From VRUE01 sp963720805 (lineage in GTDB: Bacteria > Actinomycetota > Thermoleophilia > Solirubrobacterales > 70-9), in NCBI GenBank assembly GCA_963720805.1, contig CAVRGT010000006.1, positions 1 to 64,000 on the forward strand: a stretch of 64,000 bases of DNA, written 5' to 3'. A program made the translations under genes and the position numbers. Position 1 is the stretch's first letter. Every line of letters starts with the position of its first letter. This document shows, piece by piece, positions 8,843-18,300 of this stretch. A model generated the notes under the pieces. The model searched no databases, had not been told where the DNA came from, and saw nothing but the letters and a program-made list of their open reading frames with translations.

Positions 8843-8963
8843 TGCAGGGGATTCGTGAAAAAGCGGCTGAAGGGATTCGAACCCTCGACCTTCTGCATGG
8901 CAATTACGCCGGTCTCCAGAAGCCGCGCGCCTCGAATGTAGCAGCTTGCAGGGGTTTCGTAAC
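8843..8963. repeat. Short direct repeats flanking a tRNA-like sequence
   Basis: TGCAGGGG-W-TTCGTRA occurs at 8843-8859 and again at 8947-8963, enclosing the tRNA-like sequence at 8863-8926. Short direct repeats around a tRNA 3' portion are a common trace of site-specific integration. Confidence 0.4.
8863..8926 (-). other. tRNA-like remnant (acceptor stem and T-arm only)
   Basis: On the minus strand a 17-base T-arm (5-bp stem, TTCGAAT loop; 8870-8886) is followed by CAGCCGC, which pairs in 6 of 7 positions with GCGGCTT at 8920-8926. The 64-base span has no canonical anticodon arm or complete D-arm, so it is not a working tRNA. It may be a tRNA fragment left by an integration event. A second T-arm-like sequence (GCCGG-TTCGATC-CCGGC) lies on the plus strand at 9060-9076. 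Confidence 0.4.
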
Positions 8964-9005
8964 GGCGCGGCGGGCGGCCACGATCAAGAATACGTGGAGA
9001 TATGC

Positions 9006-9076
9006 GCCGATATGCAGCGATTTGGGAACTCCTGGCCTGAAGTGCCCGAAACCGAGGGCGCCGGTTCGATCCCGGC
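9006..9076. repeat. Degenerate hairpin repeat, right copy
   Basis: Ungapped match to the repeat at 31-100 (offset 8975). It shares GATATGCAGCGA (9009-9020) and the later GAAGTGCC-GAAA-CGAGG segment (9039-9057). The hairpin arms are weaker here (GGGAACT/AGTGCCC). Together the copies bracket the defence-type gene cluster. The rest of 8527-9193 holds no supported gene. Confidence 0.55.
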
Positions 9077-9193
9077 TCAACCGCCTGCGCCGCCGACGCC
9101 AGATTGCTCAAAAGGCAACTCGGGAGATGCTTGGGGTCAATCATTTGCCTGTCTGTGAACCAACCTGCGTTAGCCGTCGTCTGACCGGCCGTT

Positions 9194-12151
9194 TCAGCTC
9201 TCACGTTGGAGGTTGTCACGCCCAGCAATGGACGGGACGGTTCGCCGGGTGAACATCAGCAGGAAGGTGCGAGCGAGGATCTCGAAGTCCGTAAAGATCG
9301 ACCAGTGGCGGATGTAAGCAAGATCCAAGGATGTGAGCTCCTCGTAGGTGAGGGTAGTCCGCCGGCAGACCTGCCAAGGCCCAGTCGCACCCGGTCGAAC
9401 CAGGTACCGCTGCAACTGGCGCTCATCGAGAAAAAGATGATGGCGGAGCTCAAGTGGCCGGGGACCGACTAGCGACATGTGCCCTCGGAGTACGTTGAAA
9501 AGTTGTGGCAGCTCGTCCAATCCGCTGCGACGAAGCAGCGCGCCCATCCAGATCCGCGCATTCGACTCGTCGGGCTCGGGATCCAAGATGTCGATGCTCC
9601 CGACATCACTGGGGCTCGTCCTGAAACGAAGCATGTAGAAGGGTTCGCCTCCAAGCCCGAGACGCAGCGCGCGGACTATCACCGGACCCCCCTGAACTCG
9701 GATGCAGATCGCGATGATCAACATCGGAATGGAGAGAAAAATCAATGCGACAACCGACAGGACAATATCTGTCAGGCGCTTGGCGATCATCCCTACATTC
9801 CGCGGCCAAAGAGGCCACAGGGGAATCAGCACGGCCGGCTGGCCAAGCACGAATCGGGCGAGACCATTCCGTATATCGGAGAATGATGCACGGGCCTCGA
9901 TAATCAGGTGGCGCTCGTGACAGCGATCGGCGATTCGCTGCCGGCGATCCGGCTGAATACCGGGGTCGGCCAAGATCACCCTCCCGATCGCGTATCTCTG
10001 GGCGATGTCGCCAAGGTCATCGATCACTCCGAGTCGTTGAAGACCCGGGGTGACAGGATCGCCCGGGGGATCTTGACCGTCTTCGAGATACCCCACCACG
10101 TTCATCGGGCGGGAAAAATCTCGCAGCGCTATTTCCAGATCGGCTACAGCGCCGGGTGGTCCGACCAGCAAGGCGCGAGCCTCGAAACTGTTGCGAATCA
10201 CCCAGTGGCGAGAAACCCAGTCATAGGCTCCCCGGAGCAGGACATCCGCGCCGAGGCAGACGAGTCCCCCACAAATCGCCGCGCTAGCCGCGGCAAACAC
10301 GTTTGTACCATCGGCGAGCGCGACAATCCAACCGAACACAGCAAGCACGCTGGCCACTGAGGCAATGGCCTCGATCCGGGCTCGCTTGGCGTCCTTTTTG
10401 TAGAGATCAGCCCAGCCGAAGACGAAGAGTGTGGCTGCGGCGGCGAGACCGATGCCCGCATAGGAGCTTGCCTGAATTGTCTGCACTGCTCCGCTGGAGC
10501 TGGAGAGCCAAGCCCGAATTTCGAGACCCGCAAACAGACCGAGCGCAACGCTTGCCAAGTCAGCGGATGAGAGGAACAGGAGGCGTGTCAAGGACCGCAG
10601 CCACTGGCGACGGTAGATCCAGGTGAAAGACCTGGACGAACCACCCGAAAAAGAGCGAAGACGGCCGCCGCGATGCCGACGCCTTCCCTCGGTGAGCTGC
10701 TCGACCGGCTGCAGTCGCTGGACCAGCCCATCACCTCGACGGGACTTCACGAGCGTGCTCTCCGTGTCAGTGACCACAAATTCGGCGATGAGCTGCCGCA
10801 CTTGCGGGTCGAGGTCGGATGCGATGTCGAACGCTCTCCTTCCCATCGATTCCTCACCAGCATGGAAGGCAGCCCTGCCGAAAGAGACGAGCTCATGCGC
10901 GACGAAGTCCGTGGAATATTTGCCGGAGCGTGCAAGTCTGCCCAGCGCGTTTAGCGCATTGGCCCAAATAAGTGGATTGACGGCCTCGCCCGAGATCGGG
11001 TGAGTGAAGAGTTCGATCACGGTGCTGTCGGGAACGAAGCCCCGACCACCAGAAATCAAACGCTCGTAGATAAGTGCAGCATCGCCAGTGACGGAGGACA
11101 AGGCCCACCCAAGCTCGCGATCGAACTCCTCGGCGTCCCTGTTGTTGGCGAACCGTTGCGCATGTTCCTTGAGGAAATCGAGCGAGACCGGCACTGAGGC
11201 ACCGGTTCGATGCCAGTCGCAGACCACCTGGATAATCGCCAGGCCGAGAGTATTCCCGCTGCGTCGAGCGCGCTCGACAGCTTCTAGCAGGGGTGGACCG
11301 GAGGCGAAATATTGAGGCAGGTTCTCTAGATCTCGATCATCGAGATGAGGGAAGATGCGCTTCGCCTTGGCACGGTCTTGGCTGTTGAGGGATGGATGAA
11401 CCTCGACCACTTCCGACTCCGCCATCAGATTCATGAGATCGCCGTTGAGCGACTCTCCCGCCTCCGCGATTTCCTTTTCATCCTGTTGGGAGAGCACCGC
11501 GATCAAGGAGATCGTCGGATTCTGATCGAGCCATTCGCGCACAAGTTTTCGATTGAGGGAGCCCGCACGCAATCGTCTGGCGACATCATTGATGAGCAAT
11601 ATCTGATGGTCTTCCATTGCCGGGAACCCTCGCTCGTCTTCCATCAGGACACGCAAGGGATCGTCGCCAAGAGACGGAGGGTCGTGCGCCACCAAGGTAA
11701 CTTGACTGAGCTTGGCACAGGCCTCGAAGGCGAGGCGCGACTTGCCACAGGTACCCTTTCCGACGAGAAAGACGAAACGTTTCTGGGTCAAGCCATTACA
11801 GAGAAGATTCCATTCGCCCCTCTCGACGAATTCCGGCAAGGCATCCTCTCCCCGTTGGCCGATCCAAGGATGAATGCGACAGTCGGCTATCGGATCGAGG
11901 TTCTTTTCTGGGCTATCCCGCCGAATGAAAGCTTCGTTGCGGCGGCGACGGCGATCCAACGCCTCTCCGATGACGCCGACACCAAAGAAGAGACAGAAGA
12001 TGGCGATCACGGCCATCGGACCCGCGACACCAAGCTTCAGGGCCAAAGCGGTGGCCACCGCTACAGCGGCCGTAATGGCCCCAACGGCAGCCATTCCTCT
12101 TCTGATCCTGGCCCACATGGCACGCACGAAACCGAGAAACCAGTCGATCAC
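9194..12151 (-). CDS. Fusion: membrane-anchored P-loop NTPase + polyprenyl-phosphate glycosylphosphotransferase
   Basis: A 985-aa protein with two halves that are normally separate. Residues 20-65 hold two membrane segments; a P-loop domain follows with Walker A GKGTCGKS (131-138) and Walker B-like ILLINDV (184-190), then a helical region to about 480 like a STAND/AAA signalling ATPase. From about 535 the protein is a complete WbaP/WcaJ-type enzyme: four membrane helices, a Rossmann-like domain (ARALLVGPPG), a further membrane segment (LTDIVLSVVALIFLSIPMLI), and the transferase domain with LDELPQLFNV carrying the catalytic Asp-Glu pair, then MSLVGPRP. The enzyme part would load a sugar-phosphate onto undecaprenyl phosphate at the inner membrane. 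The frame is intact throughout. The start is GTG. Confidence 0.85.
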   Translation of the reverse strand: MIDWFLGFVRAMWARIRRGMAAVGAITAAVAVATALALKLGVAGPMAVIAIFCLFFGVGVIGEALDRRRRRNEAFIRRDSPEKNLDPIADCRIHPWIGQRGEDALPEFVERGEWNLLCNGLTQKRFVFLVGKGTCGKSRLAFEACAKLSQVTLVAHDPPSLGDDPLRVLMEDERGFPAMEDHQILLINDVARRLRAGSLNRKLVREWLDQNPTISLIAVLSQQDEKEIAEAGESLNGDLMNLMAESEVVEVHPSLNSQDRAKAKRIFPHLDDRDLENLPQYFASGPPLLEAVERARRSGNTLGLAIIQVVCDWHRTGASVPVSLDFLKEHAQRFANNRDAEEFDRELGWALSSVTGDAALIYERLISGGRGFVPDSTVIELFTHPISGEAVNPLIWANALNALGRLARSGKYSTDFVAHELVSFGRAAFHAGEESMGRRAFDIASDLDPQVRQLIAEFVVTDTESTLVKSRRGDGLVQRLQPVEQLTEGRRRHRGGRLRSFSGGSSRSFTWIYRRQWLRSLTRLLFLSSADLASVALGLFAGLEIRAWLSSSSGAVQTIQASSYAGIGLAAAATLFVFGWADLYKKDAKRARIEAIASVASVLAVFGWIVALADGTNVFAAASAAICGGLVCLGADVLLRGAYDWVSRHWVIRNSFEARALLVGPPGAVADLEIALRDFSRPMNVVGYLEDGQDPPGDPVTPGLQRLGVIDDLGDIAQRYAIGRVILADPGIQPDRRQRIADRCHERHLIIEARASFSDIRNGLARFVLGQPAVLIPLWPLWPRNVGMIAKRLTDIVLSVVALIFLSIPMLIIAICIRVQGGPVIVRALRLGLGGEPFYMLRFRTSPSDVGSIDILDPEPDESNARIWMGALLRRSGLDELPQLFNVLRGHMSLVGPRPLELRHHLFLDERQLQRYLVRPGATGPWQVCRRTTLTYEELTSLDLAYIRHWSIFTDFEILARTFLLMFTRRTVPSIAGRDNLQRES

Positions 12152-12182
12152 GATCGCACCCGTCTTAGCCCCGCCCGATCAC

Positions 12183-12200
12183 GACAGTCAAGATGCTGTC
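12183..12200. promoter_or_regulatory. Inverted repeat upstream of the NTPase-transferase fusion
   Basis: GACAG-8-CTGTC lies 32 bases before the GTG start of the minus-strand gene, and a TTGACA hexamer overlaps it on the minus strand (12197-12202). No convincing -10 box is visible at the right distance. The surrounding 12152-12376 gap is locally AT-rich and has no gene. Confidence 0.3.
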
Positions 12201-12376
12201 AACCATATTTCATTGATCATTACTTATTCGGCGATGTTCGAGGCCTCGGTGGATCAGCAAAGTGGTACACACCCGAGTTCGTAATCCGCGCCTTCCAGCG
12301 CACAAAGCGAGCCCCACGCCCGATAGCACCCGCTTATGTGGACCTGGCCCCCACTCTCGCCGGGGCCCCGCGAGAT

Positions 12377-12739
12377 CTACTTCGCCAGCGCGTAGCCGGC
12401 GCCCTTTTTGACGATCAGCTTCTCGGTGCGGGCCTTGGCGAGCAGGGCCGAGACCTGGCCCGGCGAGATGCCGATCTCGGCGGCGAGCTCTGAGGGCCGG
12501 GCGCCGGGCTTGGCGGCGATCGCCGCCAGCAGCTGCTCGCGGCGCTGACCCCGCGGCGCCTGGGCTCGACGGCGGTATTTGCCCGCGCGCCGTTTGCGAC
12601 CCGGCTTCGGCTCCCTTGACGCGGTGCCGTCCCTCTCCCCCAGGCTCACGAGGGCCCGGCGCAGTTGGCCAGCCTCGGCCTCGATCGCCACCAGGCGATC
12701 GCTGATCAGCTTGCGGGCGGACTCGATGGTGTCTGACAT
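12377..12739 (-). CDS. Small winged-helix DNA-binding protein
   Basis: 120 aa: an N-terminal helix with coiled-coil character, a basic linker (GRKRRAGKYRRR), and a C-terminal winged helix (residues 68-118) with ARPSELAAEIGISPGQVSALLAKA as recognition region, ending KKGAGYALAK. Small proteins with this layout are frequent in Solirubrobacterales. GAGGAG lies 4 bases before the ATG, a good ribosome-binding site. It could regulate the fusion gene downstream (226 bases away); that is inference. Confidence 0.75.
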   Translation of the reverse strand: MSDTIESARKLISDRLVAIEAEAGQLRRALVSLGERDGTASREPKPGRKRRAGKYRRRAQAPRGQRREQLLAAIAAKPGARPSELAAEIGISPGQVSALLAKARTEKLIVKKGAGYALAK

Positions 12740-12835
12740 GGGCTCCTCGGTGGCGGGGCGTGAGACTCTGCCGTGGAGTGTGACACCGCGGCAGCCGCCA
12801 TGCCATCGCGGGAAAGTACGCGTCGAGGAGTAGCT

Positions 12836-14011
12836 TCAGGCCGATCCGGCCGCGGTCGACAGACGCATATCGTCGCGGGCTATGGACTTGAACCGCTCGT
12901 CCCGTTCGGACCGCGGAATCGCCCAACGGCGTCGATAGAACGCGGCCATCTCACTGAGGTGAAGCCGATACCAGGAAGGCTCGTCCGTCTCCCCTCGCAG
13001 GAATCGCTGCCAGTTGATCGCACGCGGAGCCAGGAATACCTGCCTCCTCACCCCATGATGGAGGAGATCGTCTTCGACCCCGATCCTTCCCAAGGCCCGG
13101 CGTATGGTCCGCAATCGCCAATTCGGTCCGCTTCCGTACTCGTAACTCGGGACACCGCCATCGTTGCCGAGGAATTCACAGAGCCCGGCAAAAAGTGAAT
13201 CGGAGAATTGGAAATGTCCGAATCCCTCGGTGTAGCCGATTGGCTGGTAGAGAAGTCGGTCCCGAAACCGCAGCCTGTTGTAGAGGGAGGAGCGGCCGAG
13301 CGCTGAGGTGGTCGTGATCAGGACCGGCCGGGGATCCTTGCAGGCTTCGCTGATGATGGTCTCGCTACCTTCGTACTTCGTCTCGATCTCGGCAGCTACC
13401 TCACCGCTCGTCGCGGCCATCGCCACGAGCTTGCCTCCGAGCAACTCCCTGTACGGGGGCACCGCCCCAAGGACAAAAGCATCGAGGACATTGTAGAGGC
13501 GTGCGCTTCTCTGCTCCACGTTCCAACCGATCAGATCGTCCCTGGTCCGGAGGTTGTAGACGGGATCGCCCAAGGCGAAGACGCCGATCAGCCGCTCGGT
13601 CGAGCTATCACGCACGAGAAACCGAGTCCGCCGACCGTAGCCGACGGAGACCGGAACGCTCCAGTGAAGAGTCGCGAAACGGAAGAGCGCAGCCTGGAAG
13701 CCGTCTCCGGTCACCTGTTCGACGACCGGTCGAATCCGACTCGGATCGACCTCATCCCCGTTGGCGAACTCGCCGATGACCCGATCCTCCCACCGTTCGA
13801 TGAACGGTCGACTTCGCTTGAGGAGGGCGGCTCGTTGGCGTCGATGCAACTCCCGGATCGTCTCCTTCGTCAGCTCCTCGCGAGGCCAGAGGCGGCCGTC
13901 CTCCTTCACGAATCCGGACCGCTTCAGCTCTTCTCGGACCTTCCTGCGCAGCCGTGCGGCCTCCTCCCTTTCGCGGGTCGACTTGTAGCGGTTCTTGCCC
14001 TTCGTGGCCAC
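12836..14011 (-). CDS. druA: DruA-like protein (DUF4338), Druantia antiphage family
   Basis: 391 aa with the signature blocks of DUF4338, the family of the Druantia protein DruA: LIGVFALGDPVYNL (141-154), VLGAVPPYRELLGGKL (180-195), LITTTSALGRSSLYNRL (231-247) and IGYTEGFGHFQFS (258-270). The N-terminus is basic and helical. It is the last gene of a five-gene operon with a nuclease, a giant helicase and two unknown large proteins, 72 bases after the nuclease gene. Druantia protects against phages; the activity of DruA is not established. The start is GTG. Confidence 0.85.
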   Translation of the reverse strand: MATKGKNRYKSTREREEAARLRRKVREELKRSGFVKEDGRLWPREELTKETIRELHRRQRAALLKRSRPFIERWEDRVIGEFANGDEVDPSRIRPVVEQVTGDGFQAALFRFATLHWSVPVSVGYGRRTRFLVRDSSTERLIGVFALGDPVYNLRTRDDLIGWNVEQRSARLYNVLDAFVLGAVPPYRELLGGKLVAMAATSGEVAAEIETKYEGSETIISEACKDPRPVLITTTSALGRSSLYNRLRFRDRLLYQPIGYTEGFGHFQFSDSLFAGLCEFLGNDGGVPSYEYGSGPNWRLRTIRRALGRIGVEDDLLHHGVRRQVFLAPRAINWQRFLRGETDEPSWYRLHLSEMAAFYRRRWAIPRSERDERFKSIARDDMRLSTAAGSA

Positions 14012-14083
14012 GCACGGACACTAGCTCGACTGGCGCGGCATCGTGGAACGCCCCCGTGACCATGGTTCGCCGCAAACACCCGG

Positions 14084-15310
14084 CTAGTGTGGGTCCAGCA
14101 GGAAGGACTCGGAGAACGGCGTCATCGTGAGGACGACCTGGGAAGCCCCCTCCGCCTCGACCCTCCCGGCCACCACCCCGAGTAGGCGCACATAATCCCC
14201 GACCCCGAACCCGGGATGCTCGTCGGTGGTGCGGAGGAGCGCAGAGTCGGGTTCGCCCTCCAGGCTGAGGACCCAGCTCATGGGTCCGTTGCGTTGCGCG
14301 ATCTCGCCCTCGCAGTCGACGAAGCCCGTCGCGGATTCTGGCGGTCCGGCGCTCAGCATTGGGGGAAACGTCGCCCAGTAGTCGTCACAGAGATGCCTGA
14401 CATCGCAGAACCGGCAGATCTCGGGGTCCGGCTTCGCACGCGGAGGCCTTAGGTCGAGTTGCTCTTCCGTCGCCGCGATCCTGGAGGAGATCTGGTCGGC
14501 CAAGGTTGCGAGCTCCGCGTCCGAAGGTGCATCGACCGGCTCGTCGTGCGTTGCGTATGCGACGACAAGGCTCTCGATCGGGATCTGATCCGGATTCACC
14601 CGCTCGTCCCGGTTCCATAGGAGCCCGTAGAGGCGAAGTTGGTCGGCGTGGCCCTCGCTCGGTTCCCCGGTCTTGTAGTCGGTGATCGTGCATCCAGTCT
14701 CTCGCAAGGTGATCAGGTCGGCGCGACCCATGACCCTCAACTCGTCGTCCCGAAGCTCGACCTCGGTACGGGATCCGCCGGCGACGCCTGGCTCGTCCGG
14801 GCCTCCCGAACCCATCTCGGAATCGCCACCGACGGGCGCGAGCCGGGCGCGGCTGATCGCCATCTGCACGCGCTGGCGGATACGCGGCACGTCCTTTCTC
14901 AGTTGCCTCGCAAGGGCAGACTCCAGATCGACTGCCCGCGGGTTGCTCTTGAGCGCGGCGAGCTCATCGGTGATGACCGTTTCGACCAGCTTGGTGTAGC
15001 CGCCGAGTCCCCGGATCACCTCCACCGCAGCCGGGTCGGTGATCGAGGGACAGCCTCGATCGTGAAATGCGGTCAGCAGCAATTCGAGGCATCGGTGGAC
15101 GACGGTCCCAACCAACGCCGAGAGAGCCGGACGAGGTGGATAACCGTGTCCCTCCCAGAGTTCCCCGTAATCGGCCCGGGAGAGCATCCACCGACGCGGG
15201 CATTCCTCCGCGACGCCGAGGCTCGAGTAACTCCAGAAGGCAGGTGCCTCCGGCCAGGTACCAGAGATACCACGCACCGCAGTCCCGAAGTGATCGTCGT
15301 CGTCGTTCAA
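14084..15310 (-). CDS. PD-(D/E)XK nuclease, Cas4/AddB-like, with Fe-S cysteines
   Basis: A 408-aa RecB-family nuclease. The catalytic set is visible: GRAD (195-198), the DYK core (211-213) and Q224 of motif QxxxY. One cysteine near the N-terminus (C37 in EECPRR) and three near the C-terminus (C299, C302, C308) match the iron-sulfur cluster arrangement of Cas4, AddB and Dna2. The C-terminal 80 residues look like a small beta domain (GVGDYVRLLGVVAGRVE). Its ATG overlaps the helicase stop by 4 bases, so the nuclease and helicase are translationally coupled and probably act together on invading DNA. Confidence 0.85.
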   Translation of the reverse strand: MNDDDDHFGTAVRGISGTWPEAPAFWSYSSLGVAEECPRRWMLSRADYGELWEGHGYPPRPALSALVGTVVHRCLELLLTAFHDRGCPSITDPAAVEVIRGLGGYTKLVETVITDELAALKSNPRAVDLESALARQLRKDVPRIRQRVQMAISRARLAPVGGDSEMGSGGPDEPGVAGGSRTEVELRDDELRVMGRADLITLRETGCTITDYKTGEPSEGHADQLRLYGLLWNRDERVNPDQIPIESLVVAYATHDEPVDAPSDAELATLADQISSRIAATEEQLDLRPPRAKPDPEICRFCDVRHLCDDYWATFPPMLSAGPPESATGFVDCEGEIAQRNGPMSWVLSLEGEPDSALLRTTDEHPGFGVGDYVRLLGVVAGRVEAEGASQVVLTMTPFSESFLLDPH

Positions 15311-18300
15311 CTGAACGCCTCGAGGACGCTTTTGGTCGCCCTCGGCAGGTTCTGCGAAATGACGATCTCATCCACCAGTTGCACGGGGACCGCGGGGCCG
15401 AACTCCTTGGCCGCCACGAGGCCGTCGTCGTTCGGCTGATCCGGGGTAAGGGGCCCGTGGACGCCGACGATGAGCCGGCGTCCGTCGGATCGAACGAGTA
15501 CCGGGGCCTCGATCATCCCGATCCCGGGGACCTCGATCTTCTCGGCACGAAGAAACTCGACACCGTCGATGCCCTGGCGGGACAGGTCGAAATGAAGACG
15601 ATCCGCCGCCTGCTCGATCCGTCGCGGATCCAACCTGGACTCCTCGCCGAACACGAGGTAGCGGAGCAGGCTGGTGCCGAGATGGCGATCGAGCAATGCG
15701 TGCTCGAATCGGTTCCGGAAGCTACGCAGGCATCGGTAACAGGAACGGTCGCAGCCCGCCGGACATTCCTCCAGGATTCCGATCGCTTCCTCGAGCACGC
15801 CTGCCCCAGGTCAGCGACCCGCCGAGCGAATCCAGCGCCGCCCGCCAGGGTGTCATACAGATAGATCTCCGCTTCGAGCCCGGTCTGACCGCCGTCGCTG
15901 AGCGCCGGCCGGTACTCGGCCTGCAACTCGCCAGCGTCGATGTCGAGACGCCGGGCCGCCGCGATCGTGATCGCCTCGGCGAGGGTGCGTAGCGCGACGT
16001 CGGTCGCCAGCGCCCCGGGTCTCAGCACCAGAGGCGGAGCGACGGTAAACCTGAAGAGGAGGACGTCGGAGATGAAGTCGGTCCCGAGCACGAGACCGCG
16101 CGTGACCGCGCCCTCGCACGTCGGCTCCCGATCATCCGGATAGGGCTTCGGGTGCCCGCTGCTGATCGAGTGCCCCGGGATTGCCGTCGGGCCGATCAGT
16201 CCGCAGAGCGTGCAGTAGTTGTAGCCCTCCCCCCGAGGACCGGTATTGGTGACGAGCAACTGGGTGCGTTCATAGTGCGAGGTGATCCGGTCGGTCACCG
16301 CCTGCCATTCAGCCGAATCGGAAGGCCCCGCCGCGATCAGCTTGGCTCGCGTCGCATAGCTCAGGGCCGGCTGGTCATCGGGAGACGTCTCCTCATCCCA
16401 GGTGTGCGGGTGCGCGAATCCCGGCGGACGCATCCAGTTCCTGGCGGGGCCGAATTTCTCGGCGCCACAGGCCGGACACGATCGGATCTCGTCGCGGTGT
16501 GCGCGCCCGTAGCTCTCAGTTATCGCGAAGTGGCAGTTGTCGCACTCGAAATAGAGCTGCTTGTCTCGCCAGGCGCGGAAGCGGTCGTCGACCATCTGGG
16601 AATAGATGGCCCCCGACCGCCACTCCTTGCCATCTATCCATACCCGCTTCCCCGGCGCGTATTGGCTCAGCGCGGTAGGAAGACCCTGACTTGGCGTATA
16701 CCGGAACTCCGGTCGAAATCGGGTCGAACGCTCGCGGTCGAAAACGTGGAAGGAAACGACGTCGGTAGGAAACGCGTACCGGGGCAGGATCCCTCTGTAG
16801 AGGAGTCGATCGAGGAGGTTGTCGGTGGCGCGGTCAAGAGCGGCGTGCTCCTCGCCCTCCTCGGCAGGGGCATCGACCACCGTCGCATCATCGCCGTCCT
16901 GGTCGCTCGTCGATGTGGAGCCGGCGGGGTCCTCGGCTCGACTGCCGAGAAGCCCGGCGTCGACCTTTTCGAGCGTTGTCGCCACGAAATCCTCAAGCAG
17001 TTGCCCGCGATCGGCCGGGCTCAACTCCCCGGGGAGCCATGCGTCGATCTCCGCCCGCAACTCGTCCTCGTTCTCACGCAGCCAGGTCTCGAAGTCGACC
17101 CGGTTCAGAGGCGCGGAGGCGCTCAGGAATCCACCCACCGAGCCCAGCACCTCGAAGAGTTGCGGCTGGTCGTCGGGCGCGATCTCGGGCAGACGATCTG
17201 CGTGGTAGCGCTGGAACAGGAAGGCCGTCAGGTGCCTTCGCGCGATCTCCGGGTTGTCCAGCGTCAATATCGGATCATCGACGACCCCTCGGATCATCGC
17301 GTCCGGCTCGGAGAAGTAGTTCTCGTCGTGGCTGTCGGCGCTCCCGAATGCCACCACGGTCGCCACGGCGTTCCCACGGCGGCCCGCGCGACCTGCGCGC
17401 TGCTGATAGCTGGCGCGGGAGGGAGGCATGTTCCGTAGGGCGACACCGGAGAGGCTGCCGATGTCGATGCCGACCTCCATGGTCGTCGTGCAGGAGAGCA
17501 CGTCGATGGCGACCTCGGCTGCGCTCCAGGCCCGGGGATCCCGATCTCGACGTCCTGGAAGAGCAGCTCGTGCTCCTCGGCCTTCGAGAAGACATCGTCC
17601 GACTGGGCGGCATTCAGTTGCGCCGTGTGCTCGGCGGCGATCATGCCATCGGGGGCTCGGGCGTCAGCCGCGAGCGCCCGAACCGAGCTGGCCCGGTAGT
17701 AGCCCTTGCGAGCGGTGAAGACCGGGTCGTCCGCCGGATCGATCTCGACGACCCGGTCGCGTCCGCAGGCGATGCATTTCGCCGAGCCCGGGAACGGCCG
17801 TTGCGTGGTCCGGCACGCCTGGCAATACCCCCATGCCTCACCCAGGTCGAGGGCAAGATTGACGGCCCGGATTCGGTACTTGTCGCCGCTCGGCTCGCAG
17901 AGCCGTTCCAACAGTACGGGCAGCCACTCCCGCTCGAAGGTCTTCTTGACCTCCCGGTCCACGAACCAACGCGAAAGAGGTGCGAATTTGCCCGCGTGCG
18001 GCTTGATGCCCCCCCTGGTCTGTATCCAGTCCCCGGGGTCCATATCCTGGAACCAGATCCCGGCGGTCCGCCCCGACCATTGGGCGATCCAGGAACGGAC
18101 GAGCGCCAGCTTCTGGTCATCCGTCTCCGCCAAGCCGGACAGCGAAGGCAGGAGCGAGAGATTCTGCTCGATGTCGGACCGGCTCCGAAGTGATGCGAGG
18201 GCGAGCGACCGCAGGCCGTACCAGCGATCGGTTGACCGTGGTGACGATCCCTTTCAGGAGAGACAGGGGCATCGCCTCGGCGCGCATCGTGAACGCCAAC

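Noticed and set aside
8863..8926. Complete tRNA gene
   Set aside because: Only the acceptor stem and T-arm fold properly; no anticodon arm and too short.
16152..17438. Plus-strand open frame of 428 codons
   Set aside because: Antisense to the helicase C-terminal half, whose motifs VI and zinc pairs are clear on the minus strand.
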